Notes: generated by a model not told the origin, from the letters alone. A DNA stretch of 64,000 nt from Brevibacillus aydinogluensis (GCF_031954365.1 NZ_JAUSVZ010000010.1), one strand, 5' to 3'. Counted from the stretch's first letter, positions 33,320 to 41,999 are shown. Made by a program: numbers and translations.

Positions 33320-34435
33320 TTGGCAAAAGTGACGCTCCATCACGTGTACAAACGGTACAGCAATAATGTCACCGCGGTACACGATTTTCATCTGGAGATC
33401 AAAGACCGTGAGTTTCTCGTACTGGTCGGTCCGTCCGGATGCGGGAAATCGACCACGCTGCGCATGATTGCCGGACTGGAGGAAATCTCCGAAGGCGACT
33501 TGTACATCGGGGACCGGCGGGTCAATGACGTGGCCCCCAAGGACCGCGACATCGCCATGGTGTTTCAAAGCTACGCCCTCTACCCGCACATGAACGTCTA
33601 CGAAAACATGGCGTTTGGCCTCAAGCTGCGCAAGTTTTCCAAAGCGGAGATTGACAAACGCATCCAGGAAGCAGCGCGCATTCTCGACATTGCCCATCTG
33701 CTCGACCGCAAACCAAAGGCGCTCTCCGGCGGCCAGCGGCAGCGCGTCGCCCTGGGACGAGCCATCGTCCGCGAACCGCAGGTATTCCTCATGGACGAAC
33801 CGCTGTCCAACCTGGATGCCAAGCTGCGCGTCCAGATGCGCACGGAAATCCTGAAATTGCACCAGCGGCTCAACACCACCGTGATTTACGTGACCCACGA
33901 CCAGACCGAAGCGATGACCATGGGCGACCGCATCGTCGTGATGAAAGACGGCGTCATCCAGCAGGTGGCCACCCCGACCGACATTTACAACCACCCGGTC
34001 AACCAGTTCGTGGCCAGCTTTATCGGGTCCCCGGCGATGAACTTCATCAAGGGGCGCATCGTCGAACAGGACGGAAAGCTGTTCTTTGAAGCTGCCAACC
34101 TGCGGATTCGCTTTCCGGAAGACAAGGCGAAGGTGCTGCGGGAGAAAGGATATGCCGACAAGCAGGTCACGTTTGGCATTCGCCCGGAAGACATTTACAG
34201 CGACAACCAGTTTATCGAAGCCAATCCGTTTGACAGCAACGTCACGGCAGAGGTGGACGTTGTCGAGAACATGGGCTCCGAACTGTACGTCTACTTTTCC
34301 AATGTCGGCGGCACACAGCTTGTAGCTCGCGTCGACGCCCGCGAAGGCATCAAGCCGCGGATGTCCGTCAAATTGGGCATGGATTTGTCCAAGTGCCATG
34401 TGTTTGACAGCGAGACGGAAACGGCTGTATTCTAA
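33320..34435 (+). CDS. ABC transporter ATPase, MsmX/UgpC sugar-importer type
   Basis: A 371-aa protein. I choose TTG 33320, since GGAGG is 8 bases upstream and the product then begins AKVTLHHVYKRYSNNVTAV as family members do. Walker A is GPSGCGKSTT, signature LSGGQRQRVALGRAIVREP, Walker B VFLMDEPLSNLDAKLR, and a C-terminal TOBE-like domain begins near residue 240. This group energises several carbohydrate importers at once, so no permease need be adjacent, and none is. Confidence 0.93.
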   Translation: MAKVTLHHVYKRYSNNVTAVHDFHLEIKDREFLVLVGPSGCGKSTTLRMIAGLEEISEGDLYIGDRRVNDVAPKDRDIAMVFQSYALYPHMNVYENMAFGLKLRKFSKAEIDKRIQEAARILDIAHLLDRKPKALSGGQRQRVALGRAIVREPQVFLMDEPLSNLDAKLRVQMRTEILKLHQRLNTTVIYVTHDQTEAMTMGDRIVVMKDGVIQQVATPTDIYNHPVNQFVASFIGSPAMNFIKGRIVEQDGKLFFEAANLRIRFPEDKAKVLREKGYADKQVTFGIRPEDIYSDNQFIEANPFDSNVTAEVDVVENMGSELYVYFSNVGGTQLVARVDAREGIKPRMSVKLGMDLSKCHVFDSETETAVF

Positions 34436-34451
34436 ATGAAAAAAAGAGAAA

Positions 34452-34482
34452 AAAAGGGATGTCTTTGCAGGCACTCCCTTTT
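34452..34482 (+). terminator. Probable terminator after the ABC ATPase
   Basis: AAAAGGGA (34452-34459) pairs with TCCCTTTT (34475-34482); a second T-run (CTGTTTTG) follows. The loop of 15 bases is long. Confidence 0.5.
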
Positions 34483-34507
34483 CCTGTTTTGTAGAGAGGA
34501 GAGAAAC

Positions 34508-35284
34508 ATGTCATACAAAATCGTGTTTTTTGACATCGACGGGACGCTCTTGAATACGGATCACACCATCCCCGAGGAGACGCGGAGGGCTGTCAGGCAG
34601 CTGCAGGAAAACGGCGTTTTGGTCGCGATTGCCACAGGCCGCGCGCCGTTCCACCTGCTGCCGGTTGCACAGGAACTGGGGATCGATACCTATGTCGGGT
34701 TCAACGGCTCGTACGTGGTTGCAGAAGGCCGGCTGATCCGCGAGACGCCGCTGTCCAGGAAAACGCTGGCCGACCTGGAAGCGACAGCCCACGCCAACGG
34801 CCACCCGATGGTATTCCTCAGTGCTGATACCTGTTATGCCAACACCGCCGACCATCCGCACGTAATCGAGTCGTTTCACTCCCTGCGCCTGGCGCCCCCC
34901 GTATGTCGGCAGCGCTACTGGGAAGAGGCTTCGATCTACCAGGCGTTCCTCTACTGCGGCGAACAGGAGGAACACAATTACTTCACCCGCTTTCGTGACG
35001 ACGTGTCGTTCGTCCGCTGGCACCGCGTCGTCCTGGACGTGCTTCCTCCTAACGGCTCCAAAGCGCGCGGCATTGAAGCGGTGCTGCGCCATTACGGACT
35101 CAAGCCGGAAGATGCGGTGGCGTTCGGCGACGGCTTGAACGACAGGGAAATGCTCGCCTACGTCGGCATGGGTGTGGCGATGGGCAACGCCCACGAGCAG
35201 GTGAAGCCGCTGGCAAACATGGTGACCCGCCACGTCAACGATGCGGGCATCCACTACGGACTGCGGAAGCTCGGCCTGATTTAA
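34508..35284 (+). CDS. Cof-type HAD-superfamily phosphatase
   Basis: A 258-aa HAD hydrolase starting at ATG 34508 (GAGAGGAG upstream). Motif I is FFDIDGTLLNTDHTIP, motif II IATGRAPFHLL, motif III K in PPNGSKARGIEAVL and motif IV VAFGDGLNDREMLAYVG, with a C2B cap between. These are sugar-phosphate or flavin-phosphate phosphatases of broad specificity. It is the next gene downstream of the sugar-type ABC ATPase, which may hint at a sugar-phosphate substrate. Confidence 0.93.
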   Translation: MSYKIVFFDIDGTLLNTDHTIPEETRRAVRQLQENGVLVAIATGRAPFHLLPVAQELGIDTYVGFNGSYVVAEGRLIRETPLSRKTLADLEATAHANGHPMVFLSADTCYANTADHPHVIESFHSLRLAPPVCRQRYWEEASIYQAFLYCGEQEEHNYFTRFRDDVSFVRWHRVVLDVLPPNGSKARGIEAVLRHYGLKPEDAVAFGDGLNDREMLAYVGMGVAMGNAHEQVKPLANMVTRHVNDAGIHYGLRKLGLI

Positions 35285-35344
35285 CCGATACCCTCCTCGT
35301 TACATCCACCATCCAGGGAAGCCTGTCAGCTTTTTCCGTCATAA

Positions 35345-35401
35345 TCACTCCCTCCGTGCGCACGCTATGTCTATACAGCATGGAGGGAGTGAGTTTTTTT
35401 T
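35345..35401 (+). terminator. Terminator whose 3' arm is the subtilase Shine-Dalgarno
   Basis: TCACTCCCTCCGTG (35345-35358) pairs with CATGGAGGGAGTGA (35379-35392), 14 bp with one G-T pair, then eight T residues. The T-run overlaps the TTG start codon of the next gene and the GGAGGGAG in the 3' arm is its only ribosome binding site. Confidence 0.75.
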
Positions 35402-36791
35402 GCGAGTCTTACCCCCGATTATCGCAGCGATTGCTCTGGTCGGGCTGGCCGTAATCCCGCTTCGCTGGCATCAGCAGCAGGAAATGCGCGAACCTCACCC
35501 CCAGGTAACTTCGCTATCGGCACATATTCCGCGGATCAACTACATTGAACAGGTTAAAGACACGCGGCGCGGGTTGGAAAAAAGCGCCCATATCAAAACC
35601 CTGCACCACAATACGCGCGACCGCAGCCACTATGTAGAGCATGAGGTCGTCGTCCGCTTTTCTCCCCGCCCTGACCAAGCGGCCCTCCAAAAGCTGCTGG
35701 ATTCGGTCGACGGCAGGATCAAGCGGGATTTTGGGCAGGCGATGATTATCAAGTCGCGCAGTTTGACCACCCAACAGCTGATGAAAAAACTGGCCGAGCA
35801 TCCCGATTCCGTCTACGCGGAACCCAACTACCTGCTGCTGCCGAACCGTCGGCCCAACGACCCCTATTACCGCGAATATCAATGGAACCTCCCCCTGATC
35901 GGCATGGAACAAAGCTGGGACATCAGCCAGGGCTCCAACGACGTCGTGGTGGCGGTCATCGACACGGGCATTGATTTGCGCCATCCGGAATTTGCCGGCA
36001 AACTGGTGGAAGGCTACAACGTGCTGGAAGACAACAACGTCCCCCAGGACGACAACGGTCACGGCACCCACGTCGCCGGAGTGATTGCCGCCAAAACCAA
36101 CAACGCCGACGGTATCGCCGGCATGACCTGGAACAGCAAGCTGATGCCGATCAAGGCGATCGGTGCGGACGGGGCCGGATCCGCATTTGACATCGCCCAA
36201 GCGATCTACTGGGCGACCGACCACGGCGCCGACGTGATCAATCTGAGCGTGGGCAACTACACCTCCTCGGCCGCCTTGAAAGAAGCGTGCCGTTACGCGT
36301 ATGACCGCAACGTGGTGCTTGTAGCCGCATCCGGCAACGACGCGACCAACCAGCCCAGCTATCCGGCTGCCTACGAGGAAGTCTTGTCCGTGGCGGCTGT
36401 CGACCATAACAAACAGCGGGCCGATTTTTCCAACTACGGGGACCATGTGGATGTGACCGCACCCGGCGTTGACATCCCCAGCACTTACATTCACAACGAC
36501 TACGCCGCCTTGTCCGGCACTTCCATGGCGTGTCCGCACGTAGCGGCGCTGGCTTCGCTCATCCGCTCCGTCAGTCCTCACCTGACAAACAAAGAGGTCA
36601 TGCAGATTATTCGCGAGACCGCGGTCGATTTGGGCCCTCCCGGCAAGGACAAGCTGTACGGGTTTGGCATGATCGACGTGAATGCAGCGCTCAGGCAGGT
36701 GCAGCCGGCAACCACACGCCAGGTGCAAGAGCCGGATACCTTCGGCGAACTGCTGAACAAGTTTTTGCTCCGTCTTCGCTTTGGACTGTAA
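35400..36791 (+). CDS. Secreted subtilisin-like serine protease (S8)
   Basis: A 463-aa protein if it starts at TTG 35400, giving RVLPPIIAAIALVGLAVIPL as a short signal/anchor. An ATG at 35367 is in frame but has no Shine-Dalgarno. A propeptide-like domain (about 80-160, VVVRFSPRPDQAALQKLLDS and VYAEPNY) precedes the catalytic domain. The triad is Asp188 (VIDTGID), His221 (NGHGTHVAG) and Ser375 (GTSMACPHVA). The oxyanion Asn lies in VVLVAASGND. The overall form is that of fervidolysin/thermitase-like extracellular proteases. Translation should be limited by the hairpin that hides its ribosome binding site. Confidence 0.92.
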   Translation: MRVLPPIIAAIALVGLAVIPLRWHQQQEMREPHPQVTSLSAHIPRINYIEQVKDTRRGLEKSAHIKTLHHNTRDRSHYVEHEVVVRFSPRPDQAALQKLLDSVDGRIKRDFGQAMIIKSRSLTTQQLMKKLAEHPDSVYAEPNYLLLPNRRPNDPYYREYQWNLPLIGMEQSWDISQGSNDVVVAVIDTGIDLRHPEFAGKLVEGYNVLEDNNVPQDDNGHGTHVAGVIAAKTNNADGIAGMTWNSKLMPIKAIGADGAGSAFDIAQAIYWATDHGADVINLSVGNYTSSAALKEACRYAYDRNVVLVAASGNDATNQPSYPAAYEEVLSVAAVDHNKQRADFSNYGDHVDVTAPGVDIPSTYIHNDYAALSGTSMACPHVAALASLIRSVSPHLTNKEVMQIIRETAVDLGPPGKDKLYGFGMIDVNAALRQVQPATTRQVQEPDTFGELLNKFLLRLRFGL

Positions 36792-36796
36792 GAACG

Positions 36797-36837
36797 AGTG
36801 ATTCCAACGAGTGATTCCGCAAAAATGAGTGATTCCG
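36797..36837 (+). repeat. Three direct repeats GAGTGATTCC upstream of the flavodoxin-fold gene
   Basis: Identical 10-mers at 36797-36806, 36810-36819 and 36828-36837 (start-to-start spacing 13 and 18). They fill the gap between the subtilase stop and the ribosome binding site of the next gene. They could be regulator sites or a decayed duplication. Confidence 0.6.
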
Positions 36838-36853
36838 ACCAGGAGGCGTTTTG

Positions 36854-37447
36854 ATGAAAGCGTGCATCGTGTTTGCCCACGAAGGAACCAAAAGTTTTGC
36901 CCATCAAATCTTGCAGCGCGTCGTCACTGCTTGTGAAGCAGCCGGCATTCGTCCGGTTGTCCGCGACCTGTACCAAATCGGGTTTGACCCGGTCTTTGAC
37001 GCGGAGGACATGCACCTGGCCAGCCAAGGCCGGGCCCGGGCGGATGTGGAAGAGGAACAGCAACTGATCACCGACGCCGACCTGCTGGTCATGATCTACC
37101 CGGTCTGGTGGTGGTCACCGCCCGCCATCCTGAAAGGGTACCTGGACCGCGTCTTTACGGACGGGTTCGCGTTCCGCTACGGCGATGACGGACCGGTCGG
37201 CATGCTGAACGGAAAACAGGCGCTCGTCTTTACCACCACCCGCGAGTCGGAACAGGAGATGCGCGCCGACGGGTTTGACGAGGTGGTACGCAAACAGATT
37301 GTGGACGGGACGCTGAAGCTGATCGGCTATGACGTGACCTATCGCAACTTTGCTGCCGTTCCATACGTGAGTGAAGCGGAACGGGCCGCCATGCTGGAGG
37401 AGGCGGAAGCGCTGGTTCGCCGCATCCGGCAGCCCGTTGGGGTGTAA
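36854..37447 (+). CDS. NAD(P)H-dependent oxidoreductase, flavodoxin-like fold (quinone reductase type)
   Basis: A 197-aa protein starting at ATG 36854 (AGGAGG 7 bases upstream). It has the NQO/KefF/MdaB fold: KACIVFAHEGTKSFAHQIL for FMN phosphate binding, LVMIYPVWWWSPPAILKGYLDRVFTDGFAF for the flavin and dimer region, and ALVFTTTRESEQEM. Likely a cytoplasmic FMN/FAD quinone or azo reductase protecting against oxidative stress. It lies after three direct repeats and before a bidirectional terminator. Confidence 0.9.
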   Translation: MKACIVFAHEGTKSFAHQILQRVVTACEAAGIRPVVRDLYQIGFDPVFDAEDMHLASQGRARADVEEEQQLITDADLLVMIYPVWWWSPPAILKGYLDRVFTDGFAFRYGDDGPVGMLNGKQALVFTTTRESEQEMRADGFDEVVRKQIVDGTLKLIGYDVTYRNFAAVPYVSEAERAAMLEEAEALVRRIRQPVGV

Positions 37448-37472
37448 GGCATCGCGCAGAATTGACGCTAAA

Positions 37473-37526
37473 AGCCCTCCCGGCAGCGGCACGAGATGAT
37501 CCGTGCCTGTCTGCCTCGGGAGGGCT
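37473..37526. terminator. Bidirectional terminator
   Basis: AGCCCTCCCG (37473-37482) pairs with CGGGAGGGCT (37517-37526); GGCAG/CTGCC extend it internally. It separates the converging flavoprotein and YpuI genes. Confidence 0.65.
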
Positions 37527-37535
37527 GTGTTTGAT

Positions 37536-38036
37536 TTACGCTTTTTGCATCCGTTTCTTTGTAATATAGTCCGTTTCGTAGTACTGCAGATCGTCACGCA
37601 GCTGCTCAAACACCTTGGACAGGGATATGGTCAGCTGTTTGAGCTCAGGGGTTACCTCTTTGCGGAAGATAATGGCGTCATGGCCGGTGTACGAATAACG
37701 CCCGTCTTCGTCGTACACTTCCCCTTTGGGGTAGTAGAAGTTGTTCACACAGGAGTGATACACCTGATACAACACTTCTTCGGCAAACTCCTCGTTGAAC
37801 TTGGCTCTCCGAAGCGCCACGCCCAGCCGCTCGTACGCATTTTCGCAGTAAACCAAAAGGTGCCGCAAATCGGAGAGATAGTCGCGGTAGTAAGCCTCGT
37901 ACTCTTCCGGATCGCCGGATTGCGCCACAAGGCCCGCCAGTGTGACTTGGTTGAGAAAGCGCTCCAGCTCCATGCTTACCTTCTTCAACTTCGTGTACGT
38001 GTCCTCGCACAATTGCTTCAGATGAGTCGCTGACAT
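37536..38036 (-). CDS. ypuI: YpuI / DUF3907 family protein
   Basis: A 166-aa soluble helical protein. Phrases such as VYHSCVNNFYYPKGEVYDEDGRYSYTGHDAIIF and LRDDLQYYETDY match the DUF3907 pattern of B. subtilis YpuI (similar length, same end YYETDYxTK). The role is unknown in the family. It is monocistronic, with terminator 37473-37526 downstream. Confidence 0.85.
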   Translation of the reverse strand: MSATHLKQLCEDTYTKLKKVSMELERFLNQVTLAGLVAQSGDPEEYEAYYRDYLSDLRHLLVYCENAYERLGVALRRAKFNEEFAEEVLYQVYHSCVNNFYYPKGEVYDEDGRYSYTGHDAIIFRKEVTPELKQLTISLSKVFEQLRDDLQYYETDYITKKRMQKA

Positions 38037-38128
38037 AGTGCCCCCCTCGCGTAGAAAATCTGCCTTTTTCTGAATAGTATAAAGGATATCTTATTTACAG
38101 CACAAGAATTTCTTTTCAGCATATCCTG

Positions 38129-39304
38129 CTACGCACGAGTCGACTCCGCTTCGGGAAGCGTCACTTTCCGCGTCTGGAACTGGTAGGCGATGTACGCCGC
38201 AAACAGGCCGATCAGCGTCATAAACGCCAGGACTGCCAGATCATGTGTCAGGTAGGACAGGTCGTGTCCCTTGTTTAAAATTTCCCGGACGCCGTTGAGA
38301 AAATACGTGAGCGGCAGCGACTTGCCAATGGCCGCAACGGCCGCCGGCATGGACATCAGCGGCCAGGTGTACCCCGACAGCATGAACGACGGCACTGCAA
38401 TCAGCATGGCGATCTGAGTGGCCTGCAGCTGGTCTTTGGACCAGAACGAGATGGCAAATCCGATCACCACCACAGCGAGGTTAAAGACGGTGCCCACGAT
38501 CAACAGATGGGCGATGCTGCCGTAATACGGGATCTCAAATCCCTTTAACAATAAAGCAAATACCAGCATCAGATTAAAGGTGGCCACCAGCATATAGGGC
38601 ACTATCTTGCTCAGGGCAATCGTCCAGAAGCCATTTTCCCTCAGGGACGACGCCCATGTCCCGGCTTCTTTTTGCTGGGCAACGGAGAGGGCTACGCCCA
38701 AAAACAGCACCTGCTGCAGCACCGTTCCGCCCAGACCGAAGACCATGAACGTCAGGTAACTGAACGTCGGATTGTACAACACGCGATAGCGGTAGTCGAT
38801 CCCCGTGAACAGGTTTTTTCCTTCTTCTCCCCAGCCGCCCTGGGCCTCCAGCTTCTTCAGCGTGACGCCGGCCGAGACCGACTTGATCACGGTGTTGGCG
38901 GCCCGGACCGCAGTGTTGGAAATCAGCATGTTGCTGCCGTCGATGACAGTCAGCACCTCTGCCTCACGTCCCGCTTTAACGTTTTTCTCCAGATCAGCGG
39001 GAATGATCACGGCCATGTTCGCCTGTCCCCGGTCAATCAGGTCCATCGCCTCTGCTTCCGTGCCGACGAAGTGGGTGATGCGGAACGTCTGGTCCACCTC
39101 AAAGGCGCGGTACAGCTCGCGGCTCAGTTCTGTCTGGTCTGCATCAACCAGCACGGTGGGAATCTCCATCACCTTTTTTTGGCTGTACAAAAACCCGAAC
39201 AGCGTCATGTACAAAAGTGGTACGACGAACAGCACCAGACGGATCGTCTTGTTTGTATAGATGTTGCGCCACTCCTGAAGGAGCAGGCGGGAGAAATTAC
39301 TCAC
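38129..39304 (-). CDS. ABC-2 type transporter permease
   Basis: A 391-aa permease if it starts at GTG 39304 (GGGG 9 bases upstream), overlapping the HlyD gene by 8 bases. An N-terminal helix (about 22-40) is followed by a large extracellular domain (about 50-185) and five helices in the C-terminal half, with the ABC-2 pattern MLSGYTWPLMSMPAAVAAIGKSLPLTYFLNGVREI. It resembles YbhR/YhiH-type export permeases. No ATP-binding gene is in the operon, so the ATPase must come from elsewhere or the unit works without one. Together with HlyD and TetR it forms a likely drug or lipid efflux unit. Confidence 0.9.
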   Translation of the reverse strand: MSNFSRLLLQEWRNIYTNKTIRLVLFVVPLLYMTLFGFLYSQKKVMEIPTVLVDADQTELSRELYRAFEVDQTFRITHFVGTEAEAMDLIDRGQANMAVIIPADLEKNVKAGREAEVLTVIDGSNMLISNTAVRAANTVIKSVSAGVTLKKLEAQGGWGEEGKNLFTGIDYRYRVLYNPTFSYLTFMVFGLGGTVLQQVLFLGVALSVAQQKEAGTWASSLRENGFWTIALSKIVPYMLVATFNLMLVFALLLKGFEIPYYGSIAHLLIVGTVFNLAVVVIGFAISFWSKDQLQATQIAMLIAVPSFMLSGYTWPLMSMPAAVAAIGKSLPLTYFLNGVREILNKGHDLSYLTHDLAVLAFMTLIGLFAAYIAYQFQTRKVTLPEAESTRA

Positions 39305-40487
39305 CGCCACCAGCCCCTTCGATGTTCCATTCGACCGTCAAGCCCGGCCGCAATTCAGGATCGGTCACCGTCATTTTCACCTGGAAGGAACGGATGTCCC
39401 TGTCGCCCAGCTCCTGGGTTGCTTTCTTCACGGCAAAATCAGCTGCAGGCGCCACACTGACGATCGTCGCCTCCACGTCGCGTTTCAGCGCCGGCACGTA
39501 AAGGGTCGCCTTGTCGCCCGCCTTAACCGTGGACAGAGCGTACTCGTTCACGTAAAACTTCACAAAGTTATCTGTTTTTGCCTGCAGCGTCACAACCGTA
39601 TAGCCCTGCGCCACCAGTTCCCCTTTTTGCACGGCAACTGACTTGACGATGCCATCCACCGGCGCGGTCAGCTTGGTGTTGTTCAGGTACGCGTTAATCT
39701 CGTCGAGCGCCCCTTTGGCCTGCTGCACGCCTGCTTCCGCCGATCTGACGTCGAGCTGTTTTACCCCCACCTGTCCGCGCGATGCCACCGCTTGATCGTA
39801 TGCGGCTTTTGCCTGCTCCCACTGTGCCTTGGCCGCTTCCAGCTGCTCCTGGCGCGCTCCGGTCTCGGCCATCTTGAGCTGTTCGTTTACAGCTTTCAGT
39901 TCGGCCTCCGCTTGTTCGTACTGCATCTGCGCCTCTTCCACTTTTGCCTGCGGAACGGCTCCTTCTTCAAACAGCTTTTTCATTCGCTCCAGCTGCGTGG
40001 CTGCGATCTCCTTGGCTGTCTGAGCCGCCTGCTGCTTCGCCTTTAACTGGGCCACTTCCTCGGAGCGCGCCCCGTTCTTGCTGGCCTCGTACTGCGCTTT
40101 GGCCGCGTCCACTGCCGCTTTCGCCTGTTCCACCTGCGCGCTTATGGTGCTGTCAGTGATGGTCACGCCTTTTTTCGCCTGTTCCAGACGGACAAGCGCC
40201 AGACGATAGGCGGCCTCCGCCTGTTCCCGTTTTGCCAGCAGTTCATCGCTGTTCAGCGTGGCCACCAACTGCCCCGCTTTTACCTCGTCTCCTTCCTGTA
40301 CGGCGATCTCAGCAATCGAGCCGCCCATCTTAAACGACAAATCCACCTCGGTCCCCTCGACTACACCGGTCAACTGCGCTCCACGCTGTCCCGCCACGTT
40401 GACCGCTCCCGGTCCCAACAAATACGTTCCCAGCAAGACAATGCCAGTCAAGAAACCGGCCATCCCAATCCATGCTCGTTTGTTCAT
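39297..40487 (-). CDS. HlyD-family membrane fusion / efflux adaptor protein
   Basis: A 396-aa protein with a single N-terminal membrane helix (about 6-24). It then has a biotinyl-lipoyl-like half (VDLSFKMGGSIAEIAVQEGDEVKAGQLVATL), a long Ala/Gln/Glu/Lys-rich coiled coil (about 85-250), a second lipoyl half (APVDGIVKSVAVQKGELVAQG) and a beta-barrel domain. It bridges the permease to the outside of the cell wall in Gram-positives. ATG 40487 has GAGAGGAG upstream. It is the middle gene of the TetR-HlyD-ABC2 operon. Confidence 0.93.
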   Translation of the reverse strand: MNKRAWIGMAGFLTGIVLLGTYLLGPGAVNVAGQRGAQLTGVVEGTEVDLSFKMGGSIAEIAVQEGDEVKAGQLVATLNSDELLAKREQAEAAYRLALVRLEQAKKGVTITDSTISAQVEQAKAAVDAAKAQYEASKNGARSEEVAQLKAKQQAAQTAKEIAATQLERMKKLFEEGAVPQAKVEEAQMQYEQAEAELKAVNEQLKMAETGARQEQLEAAKAQWEQAKAAYDQAVASRGQVGVKQLDVRSAEAGVQQAKGALDEINAYLNNTKLTAPVDGIVKSVAVQKGELVAQGYTVVTLQAKTDNFVKFYVNEYALSTVKAGDKATLYVPALKRDVEATIVSVAPAADFAVKKATQELGDRDIRSFQVKMTVTDPELRPGLTVEWNIEGAGGGE

Positions 40488-40532
40488 GGTTGTTCTCCTC
40501 TCCTTGTGATATGTCTGTTACCTGTGATGTCG

Positions 40533-41114
40533 TCAGCGCTGAGGCACGCGCAGCACGCCGGACAAAAGCAGCCGAAGCGTCTGCTCATCCGCGGCCGTCG
40601 CCCGTTCCTTGCGAAAGTGCCTGCGCAGCACGGTAATCCCGGCCATGCCGAACAGGGCGGATACCAGCGACCACACGTCCGCCTCCTCGGCGACATGTCC
40701 GGCCTGCTTCAGTTCGGCCCAGTACCTTTCCATCGTGCTGAAATACCCGGCCAGCAGTTTGCCGATCATCTGATCCCGCTGCTCGTGGCCGGTAAAAAAG
40801 CTCAGCAGGAGGAGACACAGTTCCCGGTGTTCGGAAAAGAAGCGAAGATGCTCATCCAATACGCCAATCATGCGCTGATCCAACGGCACATCGCCGCGAT
40901 TCATCACGCTGTCCACGGAATCGATCAGCATCTTCACCCCTCTTTCAATCACGTACAGAAACAGTTCCTCCTTGGTGGAAAAGTGGTAGTACAGCGTGCC
41001 TTTGGCCACCTGTGCCACCTCGGCAATCGCGTCCATCGTGGTGTCGCTGTACCCGTACTGGGCAAAAGCCTTCAGTGCTCCCTGTGCAATCTGATCTTTT
41101 TTGGATCGGGCCAT
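40533..41114 (-). CDS. TetR/AcrR-family transcriptional regulator
   Basis: A 193-aa repressor. The HTH is QGALKAFAQYGYSDTTMDAIAEVAQVAKGTLYYHFSTKEELFLYVIERG (residues about 10-58). The ligand-binding domain has a C-terminal TetR fold resembling the YfiR/QacR-like C-terminal families. It is first in the operon that encodes the HlyD adaptor and ABC-2 permease. A palindrome of the TetR type overlaps its transcription start (41143-41156), so autorepression and control of the efflux genes are likely. Confidence 0.93.
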   Translation of the reverse strand: MARSKKDQIAQGALKAFAQYGYSDTTMDAIAEVAQVAKGTLYYHFSTKEELFLYVIERGVKMLIDSVDSVMNRGDVPLDQRMIGVLDEHLRFFSEHRELCLLLLSFFTGHEQRDQMIGKLLAGYFSTMERYWAELKQAGHVAEEADVWSLVSALFGMAGITVLRRHFRKERATAADEQTLRLLLSGVLRVPQR

Positions 41115-41142
41115 CCCTCCTCATCCTCCTTTGCGTTTTTAA

Positions 41143-41156
41143 ACTGACTGGTCAGT
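41143..41156 (-). promoter_or_regulatory. TetR-type operator
   Basis: ACTGAC-TG-GTCAGT is a perfect 6-2-6 palindrome just downstream of the -10 box at 41166-41171. This is the usual position and form of a TetR-family autoregulatory operator. Confidence 0.65.
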
Positions 41157-41165
41157 ACAAAAATG

Positions 41166-41194
41166 AGTGTACGACTTTTTTCCTTTTTCGTCAA
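41166..41194 (-). promoter_or_regulatory. Promoter of the TetR-HlyD-ABC2 operon
   Basis: On the minus strand TTGACG (complement of 41189-41194), 17-base spacer, TACACT (complement of 41166-41171). Confidence 0.65.
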
Positions 41195-41212
41195 GTCTCT
41201 TGCAAAAAAGCA

Positions 41213-41231
41213 GACCGCCCGGCAGGCGGTC
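41213..41231 (-). terminator. Terminator downstream of the YhcN/YlaJ lipoprotein
   Basis: GACCGCC-tgccg-GGCGGTC on the minus strand, followed by TGCTTTTTTGC. It lies about 150 bases past the lipoprotein stop and just upstream of the efflux operon promoter. Confidence 0.65.
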
Positions 41232-41378
41232 CTTCCCTGTTTTCGCTGTTTTCCGTCGTCCCGGCCTGCGAGCACTGCTCCCAACGATCAGGCAACCGCC
41301 CGGCATTTGCGTCGTGGTACCGCTCTGTTCATGCACCGCCCCGTGCACAGTCAGCAGATTACCCTGAGGTCCGAATCG

Positions 41379-41999
41379 TCAATGGACGAGTTCAAACCCT
41401 ATTGACGTATAACCGATGTCGTTCAACAGTGTCTGGAACTCCTCATCCCTTACCGTTTCTCCGCGCAAAATCCGCTCGTGCAGGTCGGCTATTCGCTGGT
41501 AGATGGCCTTGTTGGTGGAGACGTACATAATGTTGAAACGGGTCTCCGCCTGCAGCCTGCTGCGCATCGCTTTTACCACTTTCATCTGGATGTGGTCAGT
41601 GTGGCCGTTATCGATCCGATTCGGCGAGCCAGGCTCATGGGGGATCGTCGGATTCGGGTTGACCTGGTCCGGCTTGGGCGTATCGGCCGTCAGCACGCCA
41701 ATCAGCAGATTGTCCTTGAACGCCAGCACCTTGATGTCCTGCACGCCGGGAATTCGCTCTGCGTGGCGTTCCAGCAGGGCGAGCAGATGAGGCTCGCGGC
41801 GGTGGATGTTCTTTTGGTAGATCATCGCTGCCGGCCCCTTGTCCCGTCCGAGGTTGTCACTTTTCAGGTTGATGCCGTACGGGTCAAAACGCGCCTGCTG
41901 GCCCGTGTAGTCTTCCGTCCCCTGCTGTTTGTTTGGCGTACAGCCGGCGATTCCCACGGCCAACCATAGGGCCGCGCACAGCACTCCCACTCGCTTCAC
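41379..41999 (-). CDS. YhcN/YlaJ-family sporulation lipoprotein
   Basis: A 206-aa lipoprotein starting at GTG with AAGGAGG upstream. The signal peptide ends in lipobox VGIAGC (Cys20). The domain has LLERHAERIPGVQDIKVLAFKDNLLIGVLT, then RLQAETRFNIMYVSTNKAIYQRIADL, matching the YhcN/YlaJ pattern. A Pro/Asn/Gly/His-rich insert lies in the middle (about 106-136). Family members sit in the inner forespore membrane and influence outgrowth. It is monocistronic. Confidence 0.9.
   Translation of the reverse strand: MKRVGVLCAALWLAVGIAGCTPNKQQGTEDYTGQQARFDPYGINLKSDNLGRDKGPAAMIYQKNIHRREPHLLALLERHAERIPGVQDIKVLAFKDNLLIGVLTADTPKPDQVNPNPTIPHEPGSPNRIDNGHTDHIQMKVVKAMRSRLQAETRFNIMYVSTNKAIYQRIADLHERILRGETVRDEEFQTLLNDIGYTSIGFELVH

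Noticed and set aside
32891..34474. A 527-codon minus-str­and frame opposite the MsmX-like ATPase
   Set aside because: Shadow frame; the plus strand carries Walker A, signature and Walker B motifs.
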